From positions 3,782,001 through 3,846,000 of the forward strand of contig NZ_CP162553.1 in assembly GCF_040939785.1 (NCBI RefSeq): DNA of 64,000 nucleotides, given 5' to 3'. This document shows positions 35,804-44,023 of the stretch, piece by piece. The notes below the pieces were generated by a model, which did no database searches, had not been told where the DNA came from, and saw only the letters and a program-made list of their open reading frames with translations. This DNA comes from Bradyrhizobium lupini (GTDB taxonomy: Bacteria; Pseudomonadota; Alphaproteobacteria; Rhizobiales; Xanthobacteraceae). The stretch's first letter is position 1; the number at the start of each line of letters is the position of its first letter. Both the position numbers and the translations under genes were made by a program.

Positions 35804-38188
35804 ATGCATGATATCCTGGTGGTTGGGCTCGTCGCGCTGACGTCCGGCGCCATTGGTCTTCCGTTCTCCCTGCTTCTGCCGTCGGACCAGTTTGCTGTGC
35901 GCTGGGCGCTCGCGCCGCCGCTTGGCTTCGGCCTCCTCGCCGCAGGAACCGCGGTCCTGTATCTCTCCGGCGTCGCTCCGTGGGTGACGTTGCCTGCGAT
36001 GGCAATCGCCGGTCTTGTCATTGCCGCTGCAATACGCTTCCCGGCGCTGCGTCGGCGGCCTGAGCCATCGCCCGGACGATGGCTCGCGATGGCGATAGCG
36101 ATCGCGGCTATTGCGATGGTGTGTCTTGCTCCCGGCTGGACCGGAGGCGCGCGCTTCCGCGTTTTCCAGGCCAACGTCTACGATCATATGTTGTACGTGG
36201 GATCGTCGGTCTCGTATCGCGTGCTCGACTACGCAACCCTGGCCATCCAGGGCGCGGACGAGTCGAACTCCAATCCAATTTCAGTGATGGCACTGAAGTT
36301 CGTCGACTATCGCGGCGCCGTGTCGATGATCCATGCGGCAATCGCCGCTATCAGTCGCGGCGATGTCGTCGATTGCGCCTATCCGTATATGGTCGGCATG
36401 CAGCTCAACATGCTGTTTGCCGCGCTGTTCGTCTTTGTCAACGCGCTCTCGATGCGGCGCTGGCTGGCGTTTGCGTGCGCCGTCGCGCTCACGATCGGCT
36501 TCTTCGAACAGTACGTCTTCGATATCAACGCCTGGTCTCAACTTGCGACGCAGCCGATCTTCCTGCTTCTGCTCGCATTCGTGGCGTTCGCCTTCGATCG
36601 CAATCGCTTTGGGCAAATGCCCAGCTCGATCATGCGGTTGGGAGCGGTCGTTGCGGCGTTGATGACAGGCGCGTTCTTTCTCTATCCGGAATCGCTGACG
36701 ATCTACGGTCTCGCCGCGGCGGTTGCGGCCGCGATGGGCTGCTGGCATCGCGCCTCGCGCAAGGCCTTGCCCGTGGCTGCGTCAGGCCTGGCGGCAGGTG
36801 TGGGAATATCGCTGTTCGCGTGCATCCCGCTCTGGTCCGGCACGGTTGCCTATGTCGTCCGCCAGCTGAGTCATGCAGCGATCAACCCGCCCGACTGGTG
36901 GAAATACTATCAGCGCTACCTGTTCGGCAGTGACGCGAACTTTCTCGATGTCATCGGCAGCCCCGACAATCGTATCGGAGAACTGGCGAACGCCTGGTTC
37001 TCATTGCCCGTCGAATCCGCGCTTGCGGGTCTCGGCCTCTATGCGGTGCTGCCGTCGGCGGGTTGGCCCGCCGCGGTGGCGGTTGCGTGGAAATTGCTGC
37101 TCTATGGCTTTCTGTTCGTGCTGTTGAGGGGCATCGCAAGAACCGCGTGGACGATCTGGCGCGCCGAGCCGGACGGAAGCGTCGCGCGGCTCCTGGCAGG
37201 CAGCCTTGCCGGATGCCTCATGCCGATTGCCATTCTCGCGGCCGGTCATGGTTGGGCCGCGGGCAAGGGCCTGGCCATGGCGACGCCGATGCTCTTCACG
37301 CTTGTCATTGCTCCCTTGGCGCGCTTGGTTCCCTTGGCTGCGAATCGGTGGAATCCGGGCGCCGTCGCCGCCGTTGTCGTCGTCGTAGCTGTTCACCTCG
37401 GCCTTGGCATGTTGCGGCCGCTGCTGGTGATGCAAGCGGTGGGCGCGAGTCTTCCGGGGCTTCCGACCGCCGCCGCGCAGGTCAACGCGCAAAAGGCGAC
37501 GTCTCTCGACTGGGACTACAATCGCTTGTCGGCGGACATCAAGAGCTGCAACGCACTCGTCATCGATGTTGCGAATCCGATGATGCACAATTTGTTGCGC
37601 CGGCTCGCAGCGGAGCTTCGGGTGCCCTGGGCGGCGCCGCGAATCATGTCCTGGCCCGACACGGCGGGGCGGCCGTATTTTCCCGAAGGTTTTGAAAAGT
37701 TCGACTGTCTGGTGGCGTCCGGGCGGCTCACTGCCAATCCGGGGCAGCGGCTGATATCCGTGGCCACAGACCGGTCTTCGCGCGAATTCATGGATGGGCA
37801 GCGCAATGAGCTTGAGGTCGGCACGGAAGCCCCGCCGGGGATCGCAACGCGCGGTCTTTTCGGCAAGGAAATCACCCCAGGGGGTGCGCTGCAATGGGCA
37901 TCACCGAGCGCGCGTCTCGAGATTCCGAACAAGCCTGTGATGCCGGCGCGCACGTTGAAGCTCGAATTGTGGCCCATGCCGATCTGCGGAAACGAGTTCC
38001 TGGTCAAGATCAATGGGCGTGAGATCTACAAAGGCGTCGTGCCTGCGGGCCCGTTGTCATTTCCGCTGGATCAGTTTGCAGGCGACGAAACGCTCGTGGT
38101 CGAGCTGGACACCAATGCCGTCACGCATTTTCCGGGCGATCCCCGCGACCTCGGTTTTGCGATCCGGGAGCTGAGTGTTCGCCGCTAG
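35804..38188 (+). CDS. Large polytopic membrane protein, function unknown
   Basis: A 794-residue protein with about 12 hydrophobic segments spread over residues 1-560. It then has a hydrophilic, probably periplasmic, domain of ~230 residues ending in a beta-rich part (LKLELWPMPICGNEFLVKINGREIYKG). An early loop carries NVYDHMLYVGSSVSYRVLDYATLAIQG (about 124-150), with an acidic Asp soon after a membrane helix. This overall plan resembles GT-C-type lipid-linked sugar transferases, but I cannot name a family. It follows the tRNA-Thr scar and has no partner genes close by. The start at 35804 has GAGG upstream. Confidence 0.8.
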   Translation: MHDILVVGLVALTSGAIGLPFSLLLPSDQFAVRWALAPPLGFGLLAAGTAVLYLSGVAPWVTLPAMAIAGLVIAAAIRFPALRRRPEPSPGRWLAMAIAIAAIAMVCLAPGWTGGARFRVFQANVYDHMLYVGSSVSYRVLDYATLAIQGADESNSNPISVMALKFVDYRGAVSMIHAAIAAISRGDVVDCAYPYMVGMQLNMLFAALFVFVNALSMRRWLAFACAVALTIGFFEQYVFDINAWSQLATQPIFLLLLAFVAFAFDRNRFGQMPSSIMRLGAVVAALMTGAFFLYPESLTIYGLAAAVAAAMGCWHRASRKALPVAASGLAAGVGISLFACIPLWSGTVAYVVRQLSHAAINPPDWWKYYQRYLFGSDANFLDVIGSPDNRIGELANAWFSLPVESALAGLGLYAVLPSAGWPAAVAVAWKLLLYGFLFVLLRGIARTAWTIWRAEPDGSVARLLAGSLAGCLMPIAILAAGHGWAAGKGLAMATPMLFTLVIAPLARLVPLAANRWNPGAVAAVVVVVAVHLGLGMLRPLLVMQAVGASLPGLPTAAAQVNAQKATSLDWDYNRLSADIKSCNALVIDVANPMMHNLLRRLAAELRVPWAAPRIMSWPDTAGRPYFPEGFEKFDCLVASGRLTANPGQRLISVATDRSSREFMDGQRNELEVGTEAPPGIATRGLFGKEITPGGALQWASPSARLEIPNKPVMPARTLKLELWPMPICGNEFLVKINGREIYKGVVPAGPLSFPLDQFAGDETLVVELDTNAVTHFPGDPRDLGFAIRELSVRR

Positions 38189-38218
38189 CCAATCAACAGA
38201 TGCGAGGGATGCCGCCGG

Positions 38219-38234
38219 CGTGATTCGCGTCACA
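38219..38234. promoter_or_regulatory. Possible CRP-type site upstream of a small secreted protein gene
   Basis: CGTGATTCGCGTCACA contains GTGA-N6-TCAC followed by A, the half-site pattern and spacing of CRP-family operators (TGTGA-N6-TCACA). It lies ~60 bases before the start of the gene at 38293. The same pattern recurs twice at 39929-39973. Confidence 0.45.
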
Positions 38235-38292
38235 TTACCCCGAGCGCGGCTCCCCCAGTGTCCAGCTCACGCCAAACACGGGGAGATTTCAT

Positions 38293-38676
38293 ATGCGCAA
38301 GATCATTCTGGTGACCGCCATGGTGCTGGTCTCTGCCTCTGCCCAGGCCGGAGGCCCGCGCAGCCTGTCGCTGTCCGCGGTGAGCGAGCCGGCTTCGGTT
38401 CAGCAAACGGCGCCGGCGCTTGCCGCCGCGCCGACGCAGGTGAGCGAAGCAGCGCCTGCCGCCGAAGCTCCGAAATATCTCGATCGCCCGCCGGCGGTGT
38501 CGCTCAATGCGCCCGCGGCGGTTGCCACACCCACGACCACGACGGCCTCAGCGCCCGCGACGACGACGCAACCCGCCGCGAAGACAACGGCCAAGGCAGA
38601 CAAGCCGAAGCACAAGCGCAGCTGGACCGAAGGCCGCATCATCAGCGAGCTGCATCGCCATGGCATCTACTGGTAA
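38293..38676 (+). CDS. Small secreted proline/alanine/threonine-rich protein
   Basis: A 127-residue exported protein of unknown function. Signal peptide MRKIILVTAMVLVSASAQAG is cut after AQA. A low-complexity Ala/Pro/Thr linker follows (about 35-100), then a basic C-terminus ending KRSWTEGRIISELHRHGIYW, which is compact and looks conserved-type. The ribosome site GGGGAG is clear. A candidate CRP-type site lies upstream and a hairpin just downstream. Confidence 0.8.
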   Translation: MRKIILVTAMVLVSASAQAGGPRSLSLSAVSEPASVQQTAPALAAAPTQVSEAAPAAEAPKYLDRPPAVSLNAPAAVATPTTTTASAPATTTQPAAKTTAKADKPKHKRSWTEGRIISELHRHGIYW

Positions 38677-38697
38677 GATGCCCGCTCTCAAAAGGAT

Positions 38698-38720
38698 ATG
38701 GCCGGGACAAGCCCGGCCAT
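38698..38720. repeat. Solitary perfect hairpin element
   Basis: ATGGCCGGG-ACAAG-CCCGGCCAT forms a perfect 9-bp stem with a 5-base loop. The same 23-base hairpin is the right half of the paired element at 58389-58474. Between convergent genes it may stop transcription from both sides, although no T run follows. Confidence 0.85.
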
Positions 38721-38751
38721 CACGCGAGAGTTTTGAATCTGATCGGGCGCG

Positions 38752-39798
38752 TTACTGCGAAACCGTCTGCACCACGCTCCCGATCGGACGCGCGCTCGAG
38801 GTCGGCACCTTTAGGTCCTTCAGCAGCGCCTCGTCATATTCCGGCAGCGACTGGAGGGTCGTCTTGGCCTTCATCTGCACGATCTTGTAGCCGCCGGCCT
38901 TCAGCCGCGCGAGCAGCGCGGGCATGGCTTCGCCGGTGTGCTTCTGGAAGTCGTGCATCAGGATGATGCCCTTGCCGAGCTTGTCGAGCCTGGTCATCAC
39001 GGTCTCGATGATCTTCTCCGGCGTGGCGCCCTTCCTGAAATCGAAGGAGTCGATATCGGTCGAGAACATCGCGACGTTTCGGGTGCCGAAATAGCTCACG
39101 ATCGCCGGATTGTGCTGGAGCTGCGGGAAGCGGAAGAACGGCGCCGGGTTGGTGCCGAGCGCGTATTTCACCGCGCTAATGCCCTTTTCGACCTCGTCCT
39201 TGGCCATCTGCTCGGTCATCTTCTTGCCGTTCAGATTGACGTGCGACCAGGTGTGCGTGCCGACCGTATGGCCCTGGGCCAGCACCTGGCGCAGGATCTC
39301 CGGGTGGTAGGTCGCATGCTTGCCGACCGAGAAGAACAGGCCCTTGGCGCATTCGTCCGCGAGCGCCTTCAGTACGGCGGGCGTGTTGACCGGCCAGGGG
39401 CCGTCGTCGAACGTCAGCACGACCTCCTTGTCGGTGAGGAAGTCGAACTGCTTGAAATGATCGAAACCGAAGCCCGGACCGCCGGTGGTGTCGATCTCGA
39501 CCACGCGGGAGACGCCGAGCGCGTTGGGATTGGCGCAGGTCGATTTCTGCTGAACCGGCATCGGCGCGGGTGCGGGCGCCGGGGCGGCTGCCGCCGGCTT
39601 GGCCGCAATCGCGGCCGTGATCGCGACGTCGTCCTTGGCGGCGAGCTTCGCCTGTGCCGGCAATGGATCGGCGGCACGGGCGGCAATCGTCTTGGGAGCG
39701 GCCTGGTCGGCGCGCGAGGAATAATAAAACCAACCGCCGGCGGCAATCACGACCGCCGCAACTACACTGGCCAGCATCAGGCCCAACGCATTACGCAT
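38752..39798 (-). CDS. Polysaccharide deacetylase (NodB-homology domain), membrane-anchored
   Basis: A 348-residue protein with an N-terminal anchor or uncleaved signal (LMLASVVAAVVIAAGGWFYY) and an Ala/Pro-rich linker. A NodB-type deacetylase domain spans about 125-325. Motif 1 is VVLTFDDGPWPVNTPAVL (two Asp), motif 2 HTVGTHTWSHVNL (metal His pair), and motif 3 contains RFPQLQHNP, where the usual Arg-x-Pro-tyr/gly pattern varies. It probably removes acetyl groups from a surface polysaccharide or peptidoglycan. ATG 39798 has GGAAAG at seven bases; 39804 is an alternative. Confidence 0.88.
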   Translation of the reverse strand: MRNALGLMLASVVAAVVIAAGGWFYYSSRADQAAPKTIAARAADPLPAQAKLAAKDDVAITAAIAAKPAAAAPAPAPAPMPVQQKSTCANPNALGVSRVVEIDTTGGPGFGFDHFKQFDFLTDKEVVLTFDDGPWPVNTPAVLKALADECAKGLFFSVGKHATYHPEILRQVLAQGHTVGTHTWSHVNLNGKKMTEQMAKDEVEKGISAVKYALGTNPAPFFRFPQLQHNPAIVSYFGTRNVAMFSTDIDSFDFRKGATPEKIIETVMTRLDKLGKGIILMHDFQKHTGEAMPALLARLKAGGYKIVQMKAKTTLQSLPEYDEALLKDLKVPTSSARPIGSVVQTVSQ

Positions 39799-39928
39799 CG
39801 CCATTCTTTCCAATTACGCAACCAAACCGGCGGAATTTCCCGCTCGACGAGCCATTAATGCGAAGGAACAGTTAACGTGACACCAACACGACAGCGGATA
39901 TGGAGGAATTTCAGCGAGGTGCGCCAGC

Positions 39929-39973
39929 GTGACCGAGGTCACAGAGGGTGAGCCTCCCGTGACCGTCATCACA
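39929..39973. promoter_or_regulatory. Pair of CRP-type sites spaced 30 bases apart
   Basis: GTGACCGAGGTCACA (39929-39943) and GTGACCGTCATCACA (39959-39973) both fit GTGA-N6-TCACA. Their starts are exactly 30 bases apart, close to three helical turns, so bound dimers would lie on the same face. They sit 80-125 bases before the Cys-rich protein gene at 40054. The site has not been tested against a matrix. Confidence 0.5.
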
Positions 39974-40053
39974 GTCGGAACTGTTTTGCTGGAGCATGGT
40001 CAATCCCATCAACAACGGCGGGCCCGCTTCCGCGGTGCCAATGGGAGCTTCAA

Positions 40054-40365
40054 ATGACCAACTCGCTGAACATCAAGTCCTTAAGTAGCAAGATCCGCGA
40101 CGTCAGCCTGGCTCTGGGCTTTGCCGCCATCCTCTCGATCGCCTCGACCGGCTCGAGCTTCGCCTTCTCGTCCGAAGCGCAGCAGCAGTGCACCGGCGAC
40201 GCTTTCCGCCTGTGCTCGTCGGAAATCCCGAACATCCCGAAGATCACGGCGTGCATGATGAAGCATCGTTCGGATCTGAGCGCCGGTTGCCGTGCGGTGA
40301 TGGACAAGGATCTCGCCAAGGGCGGCGCGTCACGCAAGGTCGCTGACGCCCAGGACAGTCAATAA
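40054..40365 (+). CDS. Secreted Cys-rich-repeat protein
   Basis: A 103-residue exported protein with a signal peptide ending near SSFAFS. The mature part has one cysteine-rich unit of the pattern C-x6-C-x15-C-x11-C (CTGDAFRLC … CMMKHRSDLSAGC), similar to the GLG1/Cys-rich-FGFR repeat. It probably folds through two disulfides in the periplasm. Function is unknown. GGGAGC is a good ribosome site. A smaller paralogue lies at 40546. Two CRP-type sites precede it. Confidence 0.8.
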   Translation: MTNSLNIKSLSSKIRDVSLALGFAAILSIASTGSSFAFSSEAQQQCTGDAFRLCSSEIPNIPKITACMMKHRSDLSAGCRAVMDKDLAKGGASRKVADAQDSQ

Positions 40366-40381
40366 GAGTCGATCAGTAACA

Positions 40382-40400
40382 GCAACGATAGCGTCGTTGC
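40382..40400 (+). terminator. Weak hairpin after the Cys-rich protein gene
   Basis: GCAACGA (40382-40388) pairs with TCGTTGC (40394-40400) around a 5-base loop, 16 bases after the stop codon. No T-tract follows, so termination by this hairpin alone is uncertain. Confidence 0.4.
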
Positions 40401-40545
40401 GTCGGTTAGCTCCCCTCGCGATGTGCCCCGGCGTGATGCCGGAGCGCCGCGGCGGCGCAAGCCCGTCTGCCAATAAAGCCGTTGCGGCTTCGGGATCGTC
40501 GCTCTAGCTTCGCCCGCACATCTTCCGGGTAAGAGGCATTACGCG

Positions 40546-40758
40546 ATGACCAGATTTCTTTGCATCATTCCATTGATCCTGTTTGCATCGGCTGCGTCAG
40601 CGCAGCAGCCCGGTCACGACGCCTGCGCGCGCGACGTCACGCGCTTCTGCCGTCCGGTGATGAACAATGGCGATGGCGCCGTGCTCGCCTGCCTCAAGCA
40701 GAACCGTACGCGGCTCACCAAGGGCTGCGACAAGGTGCTGACGGATCACGGGCAGTAA
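40546..40758 (+). CDS. Small secreted Cys-rich-repeat protein, paralogue
   Basis: A 70-residue exported protein. The signal peptide is cut after ASA (about residue 19). The mature 50 residues are a single Cys-rich unit, CARDVTRFC … CLKQNRTRLTKGC, that shares spacing and residues with the protein at 40054 (C…R-x-C…C-(L/M)-K-x3-(D/R)-L-x2-G-C). It has the shape of one GLG1-type repeat and so may be a minimal stand-alone module. Ribosome site AAGAGG is present. Function unknown. Confidence 0.8.
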   Translation: MTRFLCIIPLILFASAASAQQPGHDACARDVTRFCRPVMNNGDGAVLACLKQNRTRLTKGCDKVLTDHGQ

Positions 40759-40782
40759 GACGTCGCTACGGACTCGCAAAAC

Positions 40783-42471
40783 CTAAGTGCTGCTTCCCGC
40801 CGCAGTGGCGACCACGGGCAGCACCTCACTTGCTGCCTGGTCCGGCGTCTCCTCTTTCCAGCGCACTGAGCCGAACGGACGCTCGAGCATGCGGCGGATC
40901 CGCACCGGATCCGGGCCGATGTGGAAATCGATCGCCTCCTGATGCAGCGCGCGTTCGGACTGGGTCGAGCGGTTGCGCTGGCGCAGATAGTCGAGCCAGG
41001 TCGGGCAATGATAGCGCTCGGTCCACAATTCGGGATCGGCGATGTCGCGCGCGATCGACCAGCCATAGGCGCCGTTGCGCTGGCGAGAGAGCTGCACGTC
41101 CTGCATCACGTTGTGAAAGGCGCGGGCGTTCTCTTGGGCGACGCGGTATTCGATCTCGACCACCAGCGGCCCGCTGCGCGCCGTGAGCGACAGTTTGACT
41201 TCCGGATCGGCCAGCAGATCGGCGTCTTCGTTGCGGGCGCCGACGCGCGGCATCGTGAGCCAGATCCCGAGCACCGGCGAGATCAGCATCAGGCCGGCGG
41301 CCGTCAGCAGCGCTACCTCGACGCCGGCATAGTCGGTGAGATGGCCCCAACCCCAGGCGCCGATCGCGATGCCGCCGGAAATCGAAGCCTGAAACGCCGC
41401 GAGCGAGCGGCCGGCGACCCAGCGCGGCGCCGAGAGCTGCACGCCGATATTGAACAGCGCGATGGCGGCCATCCAGACCGCGCCGGCGAGCACCAGCGCA
41501 GCCGCGGTCAGCACCGGCTCGGTGCTCACGGCGAGAGCGGCCATCGCAAACGCCATCGAGATGGTGCAGGCGCGGATCGCGGCTTCGCCGCTCATGCGCT
41601 TGCGCAATTCGTGGATGTTGAGCGCGCCGATCACAGCGCCCATTCCGAAGGCGCCGAGCATGATGCCGTAGGTTTGCGCGCCGCCATGCAGCAGATCACG
41701 TGCGACCAGCGGCATCAACGCCATGATGGCACCGCCAATCAGGCCCATCACCAGCGTGCGCAACAGCACGATCTTGATCGGCGGCGAATTGGTGATGTAG
41801 CGGAAGCCCGATACCATGGCGCGGTTGAGCTTCTCCCGCGGCAGGCGCGAGGGTTCGGTGTTGCGCCGCCAGAGCAGCAGCACCACCAACAGCGGCAAAT
41901 AGAGGATCGCGTTACACGCGAACGCCGCGACAGCACCGAGTGCGGCGACGATGACACCGCCGACCGCAGGGCCGAAGCTGCGGGCGATGTTGTAGCTGAT
42001 GCCGTTCAGCGCGACGGCTGACGGCAGTGCATCGGGCGGCACCTGCTCGCTGACCGAGGACTGCCAGGCCGGACCGAACAGTGCGTTGCCGCTGCCGACC
42101 ACGAAGCAGAAGGCGAGCAGCGTTTCCGGGGAAATGAAGTTGAGCCAGGCCAGGACCGTGAGTGCGGTCGCGCCAGTCAGCGCGATCATGAGCGCGATCA
42201 GGGTGACGATACGGCGGTCATACATGTCGGCGATGGCGCCCGCCGGCATCGAGATCAGCATGATCGGCAGCATCAGGGCGGTCTGTACCAGCGCCACCTT
42301 GTCCGCCGAGGCCGCCATCTGCGTCATCGCCCAGGCGGCGCCCACGCCCTGGATCAGCAGGCCGAGATTGGAGAGCAGGCTGGCGAGCCAGATGCGCCGG
42401 AACACGGTGTACCGTAGCGGCGCCATGATGCCGTCGGCGTCAATTTTCTGACGGTTCGTCTGCTCGGTCAT
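40783..42471 (-). CDS. MFS exporter with C-terminal soluble domain (EntS-like MFS_3)
   Basis: A 562-residue protein. The first ~410 residues form 12 helices of the MFS_3 (EntS-like) exporter type, with FRRIWLASLLSNLGLLIQGVG at helix 1 and the loop GAIADMYDRRIVTL after helix 2. The last ~150 residues are soluble (VVEIEYRVAQENARAFHNVM … RYHCPTWLDYLRQRNRST) and resemble a dimeric ferredoxin-like monooxygenase fold. Exported substrates of the family include siderophores and drugs; none can be named here. The start at 42471 has GGAAGGGGAT upstream. Confidence 0.87.
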   Translation of the reverse strand: MTEQTNRQKIDADGIMAPLRYTVFRRIWLASLLSNLGLLIQGVGAAWAMTQMAASADKVALVQTALMLPIMLISMPAGAIADMYDRRIVTLIALMIALTGATALTVLAWLNFISPETLLAFCFVVGSGNALFGPAWQSSVSEQVPPDALPSAVALNGISYNIARSFGPAVGGVIVAALGAVAAFACNAILYLPLLVVLLLWRRNTEPSRLPREKLNRAMVSGFRYITNSPPIKIVLLRTLVMGLIGGAIMALMPLVARDLLHGGAQTYGIMLGAFGMGAVIGALNIHELRKRMSGEAAIRACTISMAFAMAALAVSTEPVLTAAALVLAGAVWMAAIALFNIGVQLSAPRWVAGRSLAAFQASISGGIAIGAWGWGHLTDYAGVEVALLTAAGLMLISPVLGIWLTMPRVGARNEDADLLADPEVKLSLTARSGPLVVEIEYRVAQENARAFHNVMQDVQLSRQRNGAYGWSIARDIADPELWTERYHCPTWLDYLRQRNRSTQSERALHQEAIDFHIGPDPVRIRRMLERPFGSVRWKEETPDQAASEVLPVVATAAGSST

Positions 42472-42621
42472 ATCCCCTTCCAAATGGGCTGGCAGAAGTG
42501 GCGTCGGCGTGGTCTTTGGGCGATTTCGGCAAGTTCAGTGATGCCCGCGAAAGTCCTTCGCTGTCCAGTGGTTAGGCCGGTATAAGCGGTGCACAGAGAT
42601 GCTTTTGCCGGGGAGGAACAG

Positions 42622-43989
42622 ATGAAGCTGTCACGACGGATGATCTTGCAAGGTGCCGGCAGCGTGCCCTTCGCAATTGCGAGCTTGCGCACGGGCGCAT
42701 TGGCTCAATCCGCACCCACTGCGCCGAGCGAGGTGCCGCCAATCCTGTTCGTCCACGGCAATGGCGACTACGACGCGCTCTGGATGACGACCTTGTGGCG
42801 GATGGAATCCAACGGCATTGCGCGCGATCGCATGCATGCGATCAATTTCAACGATCCCAATGCGCGAAGTGACGACAAGGTCGAGCAGGCGGGCCGCTCC
42901 TCGACCGAGGACCAGCGCCGCGAGCTCGCCGCCGCCATAGCCGAATTGAAGCGCAGCACCGGCGCCGCCCGCGTGGCGCTGGTCGGCAGCTCGCGCGGCG
43001 GCTATGCCATCCGCAACGTCATCAAGAACGGCGGCGCCGGCGATGTCAGCCACGCCGTGCTGTGCGGCACGCCCAATCACGGCGTGTTCGCGACTGACGA
43101 CCAGCCCAACAGCGAGTTCAACGGCCGCGGCGCGTTCCTGCTCGGCCTGAACGAGGGCGAGAGTGAGGTGACGCCGGGTGTTGCCTTCCTGACCTTGCGC
43201 AGCGACGGCATGGACAAATACGCGCAGGCCGATGGCCGCTTCATCGGCAAGCCCGGCACGCCGACCGGCGTCAGCGTCGAAGGTCCGGAGTTGAAGGGGG
43301 CCACCAACCTCGTGCTGGGCGCACTCGATCATCGCGAGGTGGCGTTTCACCCCCGAGCCTTCCGCGAGATCTATAAGTTCATTGCCGGCCGCGAGCCCGC
43401 GCGAATCTCGATTGTGCCGGAGCAGAGCGTCAGGCTGAGCGGCCTCGTGACGGGCACACCGGGCGGTGCGCCGACCAATCGGCCGGTGGCCGGTGCAACC
43501 GTCGATATCTTTCGGGTTGATCCTGAAACCGGTGAGCGCAAGGGCAGCGCCGTGCACAGCGCGAAGACCGGTGCCGACGGCCGCTGGGGACCGGCGCAGG
43601 TCGAACCTTCCTGGTCGCTCGAATTCGCCCTCGCAGCGCCGGATGCGCCGACGACGCACATCTACCGCTCGCCCTTCCCGCGCTCGTCCGACGTCGTTCA
43701 CCTGCGCGCCGCGCGCCCGCTCGGTCCCGCGGACAAGGACGCCGGGGCCGTCGTGATCATGTCGCGTCCGCGCGGCTATTTCGGCCTGCCGCGGGACGTG
43801 GTGCTGCTCGACGGCAAGGAGCCGGCGGACGTCAAATCGGGTGTGCCCACGGATTCGACAGCAACACTGCGCCTTCCGGCCGGCGAGGTCGGGCGTAACA
43901 TCGTGGCCGAATTCAACGAAGAACGAATTGTGGCACGCGCCTGGCCTGCCTCCGAGAACAGGATTGCGATTGCCGAGCTGACTTACTAG
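42622..43989 (+). CDS. Exported alpha/beta hydrolase (lipase-like)
   Basis: A 455-residue protein with an N-terminal signal bearing two arginines (KLSRRMILQGAGSVPFAIASL), possibly a Tat signal. The hydrolase domain (about 38-260) has the oxyanion region ILFVHGNGDYDALW, nucleophile elbow LVGSSRGGYA and catalytic His in ALDHREVAFHP. A C-terminal beta-rich part (about 265-455) has a carboxypeptidase-regulatory-like segment (VAGATVDIFRVDPETGERKG). It probably hydrolyses an ester outside the cytoplasm. The start has GGGGAGGAA upstream. A P450 follows after 34 bases on the same strand. Confidence 0.85.
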   Translation: MKLSRRMILQGAGSVPFAIASLRTGALAQSAPTAPSEVPPILFVHGNGDYDALWMTTLWRMESNGIARDRMHAINFNDPNARSDDKVEQAGRSSTEDQRRELAAAIAELKRSTGAARVALVGSSRGGYAIRNVIKNGGAGDVSHAVLCGTPNHGVFATDDQPNSEFNGRGAFLLGLNEGESEVTPGVAFLTLRSDGMDKYAQADGRFIGKPGTPTGVSVEGPELKGATNLVLGALDHREVAFHPRAFREIYKFIAGREPARISIVPEQSVRLSGLVTGTPGGAPTNRPVAGATVDIFRVDPETGERKGSAVHSAKTGADGRWGPAQVEPSWSLEFALAAPDAPTTHIYRSPFPRSSDVVHLRAARPLGPADKDAGAVVIMSRPRGYFGLPRDVVLLDGKEPADVKSGVPTDSTATLRLPAGEVGRNIVAEFNEERIVARAWPASENRIAIAELTY

Positions 43990-44023
43990 CTAACTGCCTG
44001 CGCCACCCCTCCGGGAGAGAGCC

